Position numbers and translations under genes: made by a program. DNA of 64,000 nucleotides from Emcibacter sp048269205 (lineage in GTDB: Bacteria; Pseudomonadota; Alphaproteobacteria; Sphingomonadales; Emcibacteraceae), in the NCBI RefSeq assembly GCF_048269205.1, contig NZ_JBLXJC010000002.1, forward strand, positions 682,001 to 746,000, given 5' to 3'. The notes beneath the pieces were generated by a model. The model did not search any database. It had not been told where the DNA came from and saw nothing but the letters and a program-made list of their open reading frames with translations. Below, piece by piece: positions 1 to 8,712 of this stretch. Each line of letters begins with the position of its first letter. Within the stretch, counting starts at the first letter, position 1.

Positions 1-2
1 AC

Positions 3-887
3 TTCGCAGGACGTGTTGCCTTTATCACCGGCGGCGCCAACGGCATCGGCCTTGGCCTTGCCCGGGCCCTTCTGGCAGAAGGCTGCAAGGTTGCCATTGC
101 CGATATCCGCCAGGACAGCATCGACGAGGCCCTGAAAACCCTCGACAATCACAATGTCATCGGCGTGAAGCTTGATGTGGCCTCCCGTGAGGAATTCGCC
201 AAGGCCGCAGACGAAGTAGAAGAAAAGCTCGGGCCTGTGACCCTGCTGTTCAACAATGCCGGCATCAACCTGTTCCAGACCATTGATGAAAGCAGCTATG
301 ACGACTGGGACTGGGTGCTTGGTGTAAATCTTAATGGCGTGATCAACGGCGTTCAGACCTTTGTTCCCCGCATGAAGGAGCGCGGGCTTGGTGGACATGT
401 CGTCAATACGGCCTCCATGGCGGCCTTCCTGTGCGGCCCGGCGCCGGGCATTTACAACACCGCCAAATTTGCCGTACGCGGCCTGTCCGAATCTCTGCGT
501 TACAGTCTGGCCCCCCAGGGTATCGGCGTTTCCCTGCTGTGCCCAGGCCTGGTCAAAAGCTATATTCATGCCAGTGATTCCGTTCGTCCCGCAAGCCTTT
601 CCAAAGATGGCAAGCCGATGGAGGAAGAATTCCGCAAGCAGCTTGTCGAGGTGCATAAACTCGGCATGGAGCCGGACGAAGTGGCCTCCAAGGTACTGGA
701 CGGCATCCGGGCCAACCGTTTCTATATTTTCTCCCATCCCGAATTCAAAGACGAGCTTCGGGAGCTGTTTGATGAAATCCTTGAAGAATTCGTCGAAGGC
801 GAGGAAATTCCCCCGCACCGGGCCGAGGTCGAGAAAGGACGCCGGGCAAAATACAAGGAAGCCCGCATGGCGGCCCGGGGCGAATAG
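3..887 (+). CDS. LigD-type C-alpha dehydrogenase (SDR), 5' end outside window
   Basis: The frame enters from the left edge, so the N-terminus is missing; 294 residues are visible. Seen: the NAD(P) loop TGGANGIG, NNAG, the catalytic YNTAK, and a charged C-terminal tail of about 90 residues that ordinary SDRs lack. The stretch YDDWDWVLGVNLNGVING is very close to what I recall of LigD from Sphingobium SYK-6, which oxidises the C-alpha alcohol of guaiacylglycerol-beta-guaiacyl ether to a ketone so that GST etherases can act. That function is inferred here. It converges on a LigF-type GST gene, which supports the reading. A second member of the same SDR group lies at 13554. Alternative: an SDR for another aryl alcohol. 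Confidence 0.8.
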   Translation, partial: FAGRVAFITGGANGIGLGLARALLAEGCKVAIADIRQDSIDEALKTLDNHNVIGVKLDVASREEFAKAADEVEEKLGPVTLLFNNAGINLFQTIDESSYDDWDWVLGVNLNGVINGVQTFVPRMKERGLGGHVVNTASMAAFLCGPAPGIYNTAKFAVRGLSESLRYSLAPQGIGVSLLCPGLVKSYIHASDSVRPASLSKDGKPMEEEFRKQLVEVHKLGMEPDEVASKVLDGIRANRFYIFSHPEFKDELRELFDEILEEFVEGEEIPPHRAEVEKGRRAKYKEARMAARGE

Positions 888-910
888 CCCCTTCCCTTCC
901 TGACTAAATA

Positions 911-949
911 AAAAAGCCGGGCGATGGTTATTCCATCGCCCGGCTTTTA
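911..949. terminator. bidirectional terminator
   Basis: A-rich/T-rich flanked perfect hairpin (AAAAGCCGGGCGATGG, 5-nt loop, and its complement) between two convergent genes, so it can stop transcription from both sides. Confidence 0.85.
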
Positions 950-965
950 TGTAACTACAGTCCTG

Positions 966-1727
966 TTATTTCGCGTGACCGGTCCAGGTCCTGAGCGCCG
1001 GGTTGGTATGATCAGGCATTTCCAGCGCTTTCTTCACACCAGGGCGGGCCGTCATGCGATCACGCCATTCCACCAGCTTCGGTGTCCGTTTGGCAATTTC
1101 CATTTCCGGGAACATGCGCTCCACCATCATGCCGCAATGGCAATAGAAATTGATATCGGCCAGGGTAAACATATCGCCGGCCAGCCATTCAGACTTGCCC
1201 AGTTGTTCTTCAACCTTGTCCACAGCCGCCTCGATTTTCGCTGTCGCTTCCGCCAGCTGTTCATCGCTGAAACCGGCCCGGGCGGTTTTCCATTTTTTCC
1301 TCTGGTCTGCCAGGGGAATATTCTCCATCATTTTTTCAAACTCACCGGATTCAATCCCGCGGGCAATCACACCCACCATGCGGTGCCAGCCGTGCATGGA
1401 AACGTGGTTCATGACATGTTCGTCGACGAACTTGTTCCAGTAGCGCATGCGGGCCTTGCCGACAGGATCCAGCGGGCGCAGGGGAATTTCCGGAAAAACA
1501 TCTTCCAGATATTCGTTAATTACCGTCGTATGGGTAATGATATGGCCGTTATGATCCAGAACAGGAACCTGTCCTTCCGGATTGATCTTGATGAACCAGT
1601 CCTGGTGCTGTTCAAACTTGTGCAGATCCACATAAACGCTTTCAAACGGCAGATCCTTTTCCATAAGTGGAATCATGGATTTCAGCGAGTTTGCCGCCGG
1701 TTCCGCATGATAATATTTCAGAGCCAT
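966..1727 (-). CDS. LigF-type glutathione S-transferase (putative beta-etherase)
   Basis: 253 residues with a thioredoxin-fold N-domain and helical C-domain. Seen: EPAANSLKS near the N-terminus, then KFEQHQDWFIKINPEGQVPV and INEYLEDVFPE. As recalled, LigF of Sphingobium has almost the same segments (KFEQHSDWFKKINPRGQVPA, CEYLEDVFPE), and the spacing of the C-domain (HGWH, LADQRKKWKTARAGF, TLADINFY) also fits. LigF cleaves beta-aryl ethers with glutathione, leaving a thioether. Strong RBS (CTGGAGG) 6 nt upstream of ATG. It is the last gene of a 3411-to-966 operon, 3 bp after the SDR stop. The ether-cleaving role is inferred; stereospecificity cannot be read. Confidence 0.8.
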   Translation of the reverse strand: MALKYYHAEPAANSLKSMIPLMEKDLPFESVYVDLHKFEQHQDWFIKINPEGQVPVLDHNGHIITHTTVINEYLEDVFPEIPLRPLDPVGKARMRYWNKFVDEHVMNHVSMHGWHRMVGVIARGIESGEFEKMMENIPLADQRKKWKTARAGFSDEQLAEATAKIEAAVDKVEEQLGKSEWLAGDMFTLADINFYCHCGMMVERMFPEMEIAKRTPKLVEWRDRMTARPGVKKALEMPDHTNPALRTWTGHAK

Positions 1728-1730
1728 GCT

Positions 1731-2525
1731 CTATCCTCCAGTTGATATTGTTCCCAGAATGCCGCCATCCACTGCCCAGGCCTGTCCGTTTACATAACGG
1801 GCAGCGTCGGACAACAGAAAGGCCGCCACATTCCCTAATTCCTCTGACGTACCTACACGTCCCTGCGGGGACATGCGGCCTATTATTTTTAATGCTTCTT
1901 CCCGGTTCCCGGGCGAAATCTGATCCACAAGTGTGTCCAGCATTTCCGATTCAATTACCCCCGGCAGAATACAGTTCACCCGGACATTGTGACGAGCCAC
2001 CTCGGCAGCAACGGAGCGCACAACCCCGAGCACCGCATGCTTTGAGGCGTTATACCCCACCGTATCCGGGAAACCCCGTTCACTGGCCAGCGAACCGGTG
2101 GCCAGGATGGCGCCGTCCTGTCTTTCGATCATGGACGGCATCAGCCTTTTTATGGCCCAGAAAAGGCTTTTCAGATTCAGGGTCATAATCTCGTCGAAGG
2201 CCTCGTCGGAATACTCGGTGATGGGTGCCCTGAGGCCGCCCGAACCCGCATTGGCGAACAGGCCGTCTACGGGGCCGAATTTTTCTTCCGCCGCATCAAT
2301 TGAGGCGATGACCTGATCCCGCACGGACATGTCGGCGGCATAATAGCCGGCTGTACCACCCTGTTTGCCGATTTGTTCCGCAGCTTCCGCCAGCCTGTCT
2401 TCCCTGCGGGCCACAAGCATGACTTTCGCCCCCAGTCCGGCCATCACCTTTGCCGAGGCAAGGCCGATGCCGCTTGAGGCGCCAGTGACAATGATATGTT
2501 TACCGTTGAGGGAAAAGTCGTTCAT
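1731..2525 (-). CDS. SDR family oxidoreductase (classical)
   Basis: 264 residues, the usual length of classical short-chain dehydrogenases. Seen: TGASSGIGLASA cofactor loop, NAGSG after strand 4, catalytic YNASK, and a C-terminus (YVNGQAWAVDGG) typical of the FabG/glucose-1-dehydrogenase group. An Arg pair after strand 2 (ARRED) suggests NADP(H). Substrate unknown. It sits between an amidohydrolase (16-bp gap) and a LigF-type GST (3-bp gap), so it is probably co-transcribed with them and acts on an intermediate of the same pathway. It is not close to the LigD-type SDRs of this window: it lacks their tail and DWDW motif. Confidence 0.85.
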   Translation of the reverse strand: MNDFSLNGKHIIVTGASSGIGLASAKVMAGLGAKVMLVARREDRLAEAAEQIGKQGGTAGYYAADMSVRDQVIASIDAAEEKFGPVDGLFANAGSGGLRAPITEYSDEAFDEIMTLNLKSLFWAIKRLMPSMIERQDGAILATGSLASERGFPDTVGYNASKHAVLGVVRSVAAEVARHNVRVNCILPGVIESEMLDTLVDQISPGNREEALKIIGRMSPQGRVGTSEELGNVAAFLLSDAARYVNGQAWAVDGGILGTISTGG

Positions 2526-2541
2526 TTCAGTCCCGGACCCC

Positions 2542-3411
2542 CTATTTCAGACCCAGAACCCTGGCTGCATTTTCCTTGAGGATCAGCGGCATGACTTCAT
2601 CCTTGAAGCCAACCTCCTTCGCCGCTTTGATCCAGGCCTGCGGCGTGATCAGCGGGAAGTCGGAACCGAACATCATTTTATGCTTCAACTGGCTGTTGGC
2701 ATACTGGATAACCTGTTTGGGGAAATATTTCGGCGACCAGCCGGACAGGTCGATAAAGACATTGCCCTTGTGCAGGGCCATGGACAGGCTTTCATCGGTC
2801 CAGGGCCAGCTCGGGTGCGCCAGGATGAATTTCATATCGGGGAAATCGGCCGCGGCGTCATCAACAAGGATTGGCTGGCCATATTTCAGCTTTACGCCGC
2901 CGCCGCCCGGCATCCCTGTGCCCATGCCGGAATGTCCCGTATGGAACACAGCAGGCAATTTATATTCCGCGATCACTTCATAAAGCGGATAGGCCATCCG
3001 GTCGGAAGGATGGAAATCCTGCATCGGCGGATGGAACTTGAACCCCTTGACGCCATATTCCTCGATCAGCATGCGGGCTTCCCGCGCGCCATATTTACCC
3101 TTGTGGGGATCAATGGAGGCAAAGGGGATCATGATATCTGAGTTGTCACGGGCGAATTCGGCAATTTCCTCGTTACGGATGCGTTTCGCGCCAAAGGCGG
3201 ATTCAATATCCACCGTAAACATGACAAAGGCCACATTCTGTTCCCGGTAGAGCTCGATGGTCTCGGGAATGGTGGGCCTTTTCCGATCAGCCTTGAAATA
3301 TTTGGTGGTGGCGTCAAGAAACTTGCCCATCACCGGATCTTCGGGATCACAGCAAGACACTTCCGCGTGCACATGAACATCAATGGCAATGTATTTATCA
3401 AGGTCGATCAT
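2542..3411 (-). CDS. amidohydrolase-2 family metal-dependent hydrolase/decarboxylase
   Basis: 289 residues, TIM-barrel family that includes ACMSD-type decarboxylases and carboxylate hydrolases. Seen metal-site elements in order: IDVHVHAE (HxH), FKFHPPMQ, VFHTGHSG, ILAHPSWPW and FGSDFP (the barrel-end Asp). No signal peptide, so cytoplasmic. First gene of the operon that continues with an SDR and a LigF-type GST. The reaction is unknown; it could hydrolyse or decarboxylate a ring-cleavage or aryl-acid intermediate. It is distinct from the larger LigW-like amidohydrolase at 11147. RBS is weak (GAGATACC). Confidence 0.8.
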   Translation of the reverse strand: MIDLDKYIAIDVHVHAEVSCCDPEDPVMGKFLDATTKYFKADRKRPTIPETIELYREQNVAFVMFTVDIESAFGAKRIRNEEIAEFARDNSDIMIPFASIDPHKGKYGAREARMLIEEYGVKGFKFHPPMQDFHPSDRMAYPLYEVIAEYKLPAVFHTGHSGMGTGMPGGGGVKLKYGQPILVDDAAADFPDMKFILAHPSWPWTDESLSMALHKGNVFIDLSGWSPKYFPKQVIQYANSQLKHKMMFGSDFPLITPQAWIKAAKEVGFKDEVMPLILKENAARVLGLK

Positions 3412-3442
3412 AAGGTATCTCTATTTTGGGTACTGATAAAAA

Positions 3443-3467
3443 GCCCCTCCCCGAAGGGAGGGGCCAA
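3443..3467 (-). terminator. intrinsic terminator of the aldehyde dehydrogenase operon
   Basis: Minus strand reads GGCCCCTCCC, TTCG loop, GGGAGGGGC, then TTTTT, just past the aldehyde dehydrogenase stop codon. It separates the 9.5-3.5 kb operon from the 3.4-1.0 kb genes. Confidence 0.85.
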
Positions 3468-3474
3468 AAGACTG

Positions 3475-4983
3475 TTAAAGCTGAATGATAACGCTCTTCA
3501 GTTCGGTATAGGCTTCAACGCCCTGACGGGCCTGCTCACGACCCAGACCGGACTCTTTGTAGCCGCCGAACGGCAGAGCCGGATCAATCACGGCGTGACA
3601 GTTGCCCCATACGGTACCGGCCTTGATCTTGGCAGCCAGTTTGTGCATGGCGGACAGGTCTTTGGTCCAGATGCCGGCGCCGAGACCATAGCAGGTGTCG
3701 TTGGCAGCTTTGGCCACTTCATCCAGATCGTCAAAGCGCTGGGCAACCACGACCGGGCCGAAGATTTCCTCGCGCACCACACTCATGTCCGGTTTTACAT
3801 CCACCAGCACGGTCGGGTTCACGTAGTAACCGTCAGAAGAGGGAGCATCACCACCCACGGCCACGGAAGCCCCGGCTTTCTTGCCGGCGTCAATGTAACC
3901 CATGACGCGCTCAAACTGCTCATCGGAAACCAGTGGCCCCATATGGGCTTCCGGATCCAGTGACGGACGCGGCGCCCAGAAACTGGCGGCACCGGCAACA
4001 CCCTCGATCACCTTGTCAAAGATGGAGCTGTGAGCGAACAGGCGGGAACCGGCCACACAGACCTGGCCCGAGTTAAAGAAGATGGCGCCGGCAGCACCTG
4101 CACCGACGGTTTCCACATCCACATCGGGAAGAACCACAACCGGAGACTTGCCGCCCAGTTCCAGGGTAACCCGCTTCAGGCTGTCGGTGGCGTTCTTGTT
4201 GATGATTTTGCCCACTTCGGTAGATCCGGTGAAAGCCACCTTGTCTACGTCCGGATGCTTGACCAGATGATCACCGGAGGTATGACCGTAACCGGTAATG
4301 ATGTTGATAACTCCCGGCGGGAAACCGGCTTCAGCAACCAGGTCCGCCATACGCAGGGCTGTGACGGAAGTCTGTTCCGCCGGCTTCAGAATAAGCGTAC
4401 AACCGGCTGCCAGAGCCGGAGCAACCTTCAGAACAGCCATCAGCAGCGGGAAGTTCCAGGGCACGATCTGGGCAGCCACACCAACCGGTTCGCGGCGGAC
4501 ATAGCTGTGGAAAGTACCCGTCGGCGCAGCCATGGGCTCGATCATGTCGCCGCCCAGCTTGGTGGCCCAGCCGGCCATATAATGCATCATGCCTGCAGCG
4601 GCAGGAATGTCCACCGCGCCGGCCATGCCTTTCGGCTTGCCGTTGTCGATGGCTTCCAGTTCGGCCAGTTCGTCGGCATTTTCGTTGATCAGGTCGGCCA
4701 GCTTGTGCATCATCATTTCGCGGGCGATCGGCGGCAGGCCGGTCCATCGACCATCATCAAAAGCCTGACGGGCGGCAGCAACCGCACGATCCACATCGGC
4801 ATTGGTTGATTCTGCGATCCGGCTGACTTCCTGACCGCTGGAGGGGTCGACAACGGCGATGGTTTCATCGCCGGTCGGAGACACCCATTCGTTGTTGATA
4901 AACAGAGCCGGTTTACGGTCCAGCGCCTTCTGGGCTTTCTCGGAATAGGCGTACTGCTTCAAAATATTGCTCATTTCGTTCAT
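3475..4983 (-). CDS. NAD(P)-dependent aldehyde dehydrogenase
   Basis: 502 residues from the chosen ATG, normal length for the ALDH superfamily. Seen: PWNFPLLM, FTGSTEVGK cofactor site, the general base in LELGGKSP, and the catalytic Cys in NSGQVCVAG. An ATG nine nt further upstream (4992) abuts the AGG of the RBS; the ATG at 4983 has proper 9-nt spacing and was preferred. It follows the nu-class GST by about 30 bp and ends at a strong terminator, making it the last gene of the GST/PQQ operon. In a beta-aryl ether pathway it would oxidise an aryl side-chain aldehyde (for example vanilloyl acetaldehyde or vanillin type); this is inference from context. Confidence 0.9.
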   Translation of the reverse strand: MNEMSNILKQYAYSEKAQKALDRKPALFINNEWVSPTGDETIAVVDPSSGQEVSRIAESTNADVDRAVAAARQAFDDGRWTGLPPIAREMMMHKLADLINENADELAELEAIDNGKPKGMAGAVDIPAAAGMMHYMAGWATKLGGDMIEPMAAPTGTFHSYVRREPVGVAAQIVPWNFPLLMAVLKVAPALAAGCTLILKPAEQTSVTALRMADLVAEAGFPPGVINIITGYGHTSGDHLVKHPDVDKVAFTGSTEVGKIINKNATDSLKRVTLELGGKSPVVVLPDVDVETVGAGAAGAIFFNSGQVCVAGSRLFAHSSIFDKVIEGVAGAASFWAPRPSLDPEAHMGPLVSDEQFERVMGYIDAGKKAGASVAVGGDAPSSDGYYVNPTVLVDVKPDMSVVREEIFGPVVVAQRFDDLDEVAKAANDTCYGLGAGIWTKDLSAMHKLAAKIKAGTVWGNCHAVIDPALPFGGYKESGLGREQARQGVEAYTELKSVIIQL

Positions 4984-5015
4984 GACATACATCCTGTTTT
5001 AAGTTCAGTATTCGT

Positions 5016-5675
5016 TCAAACCAGCAGCTTCTTGCCACCTTCAAGTGTCTTTTCATCCTGGGCGCCAAGGTCGGTTGGCGGCGGCACCGCCTTGCCAGTC
5101 ACGACCGCAGGGCGGGCGCCGACAAGATCGATCCAGCGCTGAAGATGGTCCAGACCGTCAATATTCACACCGGACCAGGCATAGGCATGGGCCCAGCACC
5201 AGTTGGCAATGTCGGCAATTGAATAATCACCGGCCAGATATTCATTGTCTTCGAGCCTGGTATTCAGCACCTCCAGCAGACGACGGGTTTCCCGCTGATA
5301 ACGTTCAATGGCAGCGGGTATCTTCTCCGGAAAATAACGATAAAACACATTGGCCTGACCCATCATCGGGCCAAGACCGCCAATCTGAAACATCAACCAC
5401 TGGGTCACCAGGCTTTTACCTTTCGGATCCGTCGGCATCAGCTTGCCGGTCTTCTCTGCAAGATACAGCATAATGGCGCCGGATTCAAAAACTGTGAACC
5501 CGTCATCATCAATCGCCGGAATTCGCCCGTTGGGATTGATTTTCAGATACCAGGGCTCCTTCTGTTCCCCCTTGCTCAGCATGATCTGGTGAACTTCGTA
5601 GGGAAGCCCCATTTCCTCGAGGGTAATGGACGCCTTCCAGCCGTTGGGGGTTTCAGAAGTGTAAAGTTTAATCAT
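5016..5675 (-). CDS. nu-class (YfcG/Ure2p-like) glutathione S-transferase
   Basis: 219 residues. Seen: the N-terminal SETPNGWKAS signature of YfcG/Ure2p-like GSTs (TPN motif instead of a Tyr/Ser/Cys catalytic residue), INPNGRIPAI (cis-Pro) and FESGAIMLYLAEKTG glutathione site, then SIADIANW in the C-domain. Nu-class GSTs bind two glutathiones and act as disulfide oxidoreductases or glutathione lyases; the Novosphingobium aromaticivorans nu-class GST is known to remove glutathione from beta-etherase products. Its start codon overlaps the stop of the quinoprotein gene (ATGA), so the two are translationally coupled. Here it is the best candidate for the glutathione-releasing step. Confidence 0.85.
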   Translation of the reverse strand: MIKLYTSETPNGWKASITLEEMGLPYEVHQIMLSKGEQKEPWYLKINPNGRIPAIDDDGFTVFESGAIMLYLAEKTGKLMPTDPKGKSLVTQWLMFQIGGLGPMMGQANVFYRYFPEKIPAAIERYQRETRRLLEVLNTRLEDNEYLAGDYSIADIANWCWAHAYAWSGVNIDGLDHLQRWIDLVGARPAVVTGKAVPPPTDLGAQDEKTLEGGKKLLV

Positions 5676-7780
5676 TCTTTTTGCTCCAGTGCTTTGTCTT
5701 CATTGGCTCGCATGATCACATAGTGACGAATGCTCTCGGCCTCTTCTTCAGAGATAACCGGCGCAAAGGACACCATGCCGTTTTCCTTGAGGGCGCCCTC
5801 AAGAACGACCATTTTCCAGCTTTCTTCGTCAAACAGCAGTCCGCTACGGCGCAGATCGGGGGTGATCGCACCGCCAATCGCGGAATCACCATGACAGACC
5901 CCGCAGAAGCGCCCGAAAAGTTTTCCACCCCCGGCGATCACTTCCGCACTCGCCGTCACTGGCGGCGGGTCAAGCGGCAGTTCAGCGAGAGGGGGAATCG
6001 GCGGCAGCGTAGCATCACCGTTCAGTTTAAAGACCAGAAGCCGGCTGATATTACGTACCGGTCCGGAAATGTCGGACAGTATGCCCGGCGCAATTGCCCA
6101 GACACCACCCCAGCCAGCCAGTACGGCCACATACTGCTCGTCACCGATCGTGTAGGTGATCGGGGCTGCTACAATCCCTGTTTGTGCCGGGAAGGACCAC
6201 AGCTCCTCGCCAGTATCAGATGCATAGGCGGCAAAAATGCTGGCCGCATTGCCCTGGAATACCAGACCGCCGCCGGTCGCCAGAAGACCGCCGTTCCACG
6301 GCCCCGGGAAATCAATGCGCCATCGCTCGCTCTGGGTTACCGGATCCCAGGCAATGAGTGCTCCCTTGGTCGCCGCCCGGGCCGCAGCCCGCACTTCCTT
6401 GATGGCCGGCATGGCCGCAGCCGCCATATCGATACCGACATTGAAGCCTATTTCCTCGGGCTCCCAGTCATCAGACGGGAAATAAGGGAATGCGGCAAGC
6501 TTGGCCGGAATAAAGACCAGGTTCTGTTCCGGATCATAGGCCATCGGCTGCCAGTTATGCCCGCCGGTTGCGCCAGGTGAACCAACGAACGGCTTACCAG
6601 TTTTGTAATAACGAGCTTCAGGCTTTTCGATGGGACGACCGGTTTCCATATCGATACCTTCGGCCCAGTTCACCGGCACATAGTTATTGGCGGAAATCAG
6701 CTCACCGGTCGCCCGGTCGATGACATAGAAGAAACCGTTTTTCGGCGCCTGCATCAGCACCTTGCGCTTTTTCCCGTCAATTTCCATATCCGCCAGCATG
6801 ATATGCTGGGTGGCTGTAAAGTCCCAGGTTTCCCCCGGGGTAGTCTGATAGTGCCAGACATATTCGCCGGTCTTCGGGCGCAGGGCCACAACGGAGGACA
6901 GATACAGATTGTCGCCACCCTCCGGCGAGCGATAGAGCTGGTTCCAGGGTGAGCCGTTGCCGACACCAATATAGAGAAGATCAAGTTCAGGATCATAAGC
7001 CATGGAATCCCAGACGGTGCCGCCACCACCCAGCTTCCACCATTCGCCACTCCATGTTTCCAGCGCCTTTTCCAGATATTCCGGCTGAGGGCCGTTGGCC
7101 GGATTGTCCGGCACCGTATAGAAGCGCCACAGCTGTTTGCCGCTTTCGGCATCATAGGCCGTGATATAACCGCGCACGCCCATTTCCGCACCGCTGTTGC
7201 CAATCATCACCATACCGTCAATGGCAATGGGGGCCTGGGTAATGGTGTAATTTTTGGACTGGTCTACGGTGACCACACTCCAGTTCACCTTGCCGCTTTC
7301 CCGATCAAGGGAGATCAGACGACCGTCAAGGGTGCCGAAAAACAGGCTGTCCCCCCAGGCGGTCATGCCGCGGTTCACCACATCACAACAGCCTTTTACT
7401 GCCGTTTCACCGGGCACTTGCGGATCAAACTCCCACAGCATGGCGCCGGTTGCCCCGTCATAGGCCTTCACCTTGGACCAGGCTGTTGTGAAATAGAGTT
7501 TTCCGTCTATGACAAGAGGTGTTGCTTCCTGACCGCGGGCCGTATCCATATCCGCATACCAGGCCAGGCCGAGTGAAGCGACATTGGAGCGGTTGATCCT
7601 GTCGGCCGGGCTGTACCGCTGCTGACTATAGGTCCTGCCATAGGTCATCCAGCTTGATGTGTTGCCGGCGGCAACGAGCAGGGCCTCGCGGTCTACAGCA
7701 CCGGAAACCTCTTTTTCACCATCCCCACCGCATCCGGCAAGCAGCAATGCTGCCATCATCAACAGTTTCTTCATTGTCAT
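5672..7780 (-). CDS. PQQ-dependent alcohol dehydrogenase with C-terminal cytochrome c, lipoprotein
   Basis: 702 residues. The N-terminus has a lipoprotein signal (LLMMAALLLAGCGG), placing it on the periplasmic face of a membrane. The eight-bladed quinoprotein propeller follows, with the vicinal cysteines of the PQQ pocket (GCCDVVNRG) and repeated tryptophan-docking segments (TGEYVWHYQTTPGETWD, PITYTIGDEQYVAVLAGWGG). The last 100 residues carry a CGVCH haem c motif. This is the type II quinohaemoprotein layout, oxidising primary or aryl alcohols and passing electrons to cytochrome c. ATG at 7789 touches the GGAGG; ATG 7780, with 9-nt spacing, was chosen. No PQQ biosynthesis genes are in the window. 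The coupled nu-class GST downstream is an unusual partner. Confidence 0.88.
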   Translation of the reverse strand: MTMKKLLMMAALLLAGCGGDGEKEVSGAVDREALLVAAGNTSSWMTYGRTYSQQRYSPADRINRSNVASLGLAWYADMDTARGQEATPLVIDGKLYFTTAWSKVKAYDGATGAMLWEFDPQVPGETAVKGCCDVVNRGMTAWGDSLFFGTLDGRLISLDRESGKVNWSVVTVDQSKNYTITQAPIAIDGMVMIGNSGAEMGVRGYITAYDAESGKQLWRFYTVPDNPANGPQPEYLEKALETWSGEWWKLGGGGTVWDSMAYDPELDLLYIGVGNGSPWNQLYRSPEGGDNLYLSSVVALRPKTGEYVWHYQTTPGETWDFTATQHIMLADMEIDGKKRKVLMQAPKNGFFYVIDRATGELISANNYVPVNWAEGIDMETGRPIEKPEARYYKTGKPFVGSPGATGGHNWQPMAYDPEQNLVFIPAKLAAFPYFPSDDWEPEEIGFNVGIDMAAAAMPAIKEVRAAARAATKGALIAWDPVTQSERWRIDFPGPWNGGLLATGGGLVFQGNAASIFAAYASDTGEELWSFPAQTGIVAAPITYTIGDEQYVAVLAGWGGVWAIAPGILSDISGPVRNISRLLVFKLNGDATLPPIPPLAELPLDPPPVTASAEVIAGGGKLFGRFCGVCHGDSAIGGAITPDLRRSGLLFDEESWKMVVLEGALKENGMVSFAPVISEEEAESIRHYVIMRANEDKALEQKE

Positions 7781-7932
7781 CCCTTTCATCCTCCCAAAGT
7801 CCAGCCCCTAAAATACCCTGCCCGGTGTTTTACGCTTTATCCCTTATTTATCCTCTTTGCGAATTCCCGACCTGGCCATAAGGCACTTCGGGCCTGCAAC
7901 ACAATACATGCTGCAAGCCCCTCGAGTGGTAA

Positions 7933-8712
7933 TTATCCCCAGCGATTGATTTCAGGACCGGGCGCCCAGCTTTTTTCCGGCTCCGCCACTGTGGCGCGGG
8001 CCAGGGCCTTCTGCACGGAAGGTCTGCCCTTCACACGCTCGAGCCAGGCCAGTGTCCGCTCTGCATTCTCGAAAGCCGCCGGCACAAGACCGACCATTCC
8101 CGCAAGCCAGGCATAGGTTTCCAGATCAGCCATGCTGAAATCACCCATCAACCAGTCACGCCCCTCAAGCTGACCTTCCACTTTTTCCACCGCCGCAGAA
8201 ACCTTGCTTTCGGAATCAGCGATCTGGTCATCGGAAAAGTTACCTTCCCGAACCTCGCGCCAGCGCTGCTTGAGATCGTCACTGACGATTTTGCCAATCC
8301 GGGCTTCAAAGTCGCTGTCATCCAGATCGCCAAGACGGCCTGTCAGATAGGCGCGCACCCCGAGAAAAGCCGCCGCCGGGGCCAGCCTTTCGATAATCTG
8401 CCGGCACCAGGTCATCACTTCCCAGCAACCGTAGGAGTCCGCGGGCACCAGGGCAGCCCCCGTACCAACGTCATCGAAATAGCGGGCGATAAAGACGGAG
8501 TCCGCAAGCGGCTCGCCATCCACGACCAGAACGGGCCCTTCACCCTCGACGCTCATATTTACCTCGACACTTTGCTCGCACTTGTCGCCATGCCTTTCAG
8601 CCAGCGTGAGATCAATATACACCAGGTCGGCATCAAGATTCTTCTCCGAGAGCGCAGCAAGAACCGACAGAGAGGGACCATTGGGTTCACCATGATAGAG
8701 TTTCATCGTCAT
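7933..8712 (-). CDS. LigF-like glutathione S-transferase, divergent
   Basis: 259 residues with the same architecture as the GSTs at 966 and 8712: HGEPNGPSLS at the N-terminus (equivalent to EPAANSLKS), FIARYFDDVG in place of EYLEDVF, KQRWREVREGNFSD in the middle and SMADLETYAWLAG near the end. The glutathione-site loop around MSVEGEGPVLVVDGEPLADS is less LigF-like than in the other two, so the substrate may differ. Start overlaps the previous stop by one base (TAATG) with GGGGAG 7 nt upstream, implying coupling. Probably cytoplasmic etherase or ether-thiolase paralogue; function inferred. Confidence 0.75.
   Translation of the reverse strand: MTMKLYHGEPNGPSLSVLAALSEKNLDADLVYIDLTLAERHGDKCEQSVEVNMSVEGEGPVLVVDGEPLADSVFIARYFDDVGTGAALVPADSYGCWEVMTWCRQIIERLAPAAAFLGVRAYLTGRLGDLDDSDFEARIGKIVSDDLKQRWREVREGNFSDDQIADSESKVSAAVEKVEGQLEGRDWLMGDFSMADLETYAWLAGMVGLVPAAFENAERTLAWLERVKGRPSVQKALARATVAEPEKSWAPGPEINRWG

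Noticed and set aside
924..1745. 273-codon plus-strand open frame
   Set aside because: Antisense to the LigF-type GST, histidine-rich shadow translation, starts inside a terminator.
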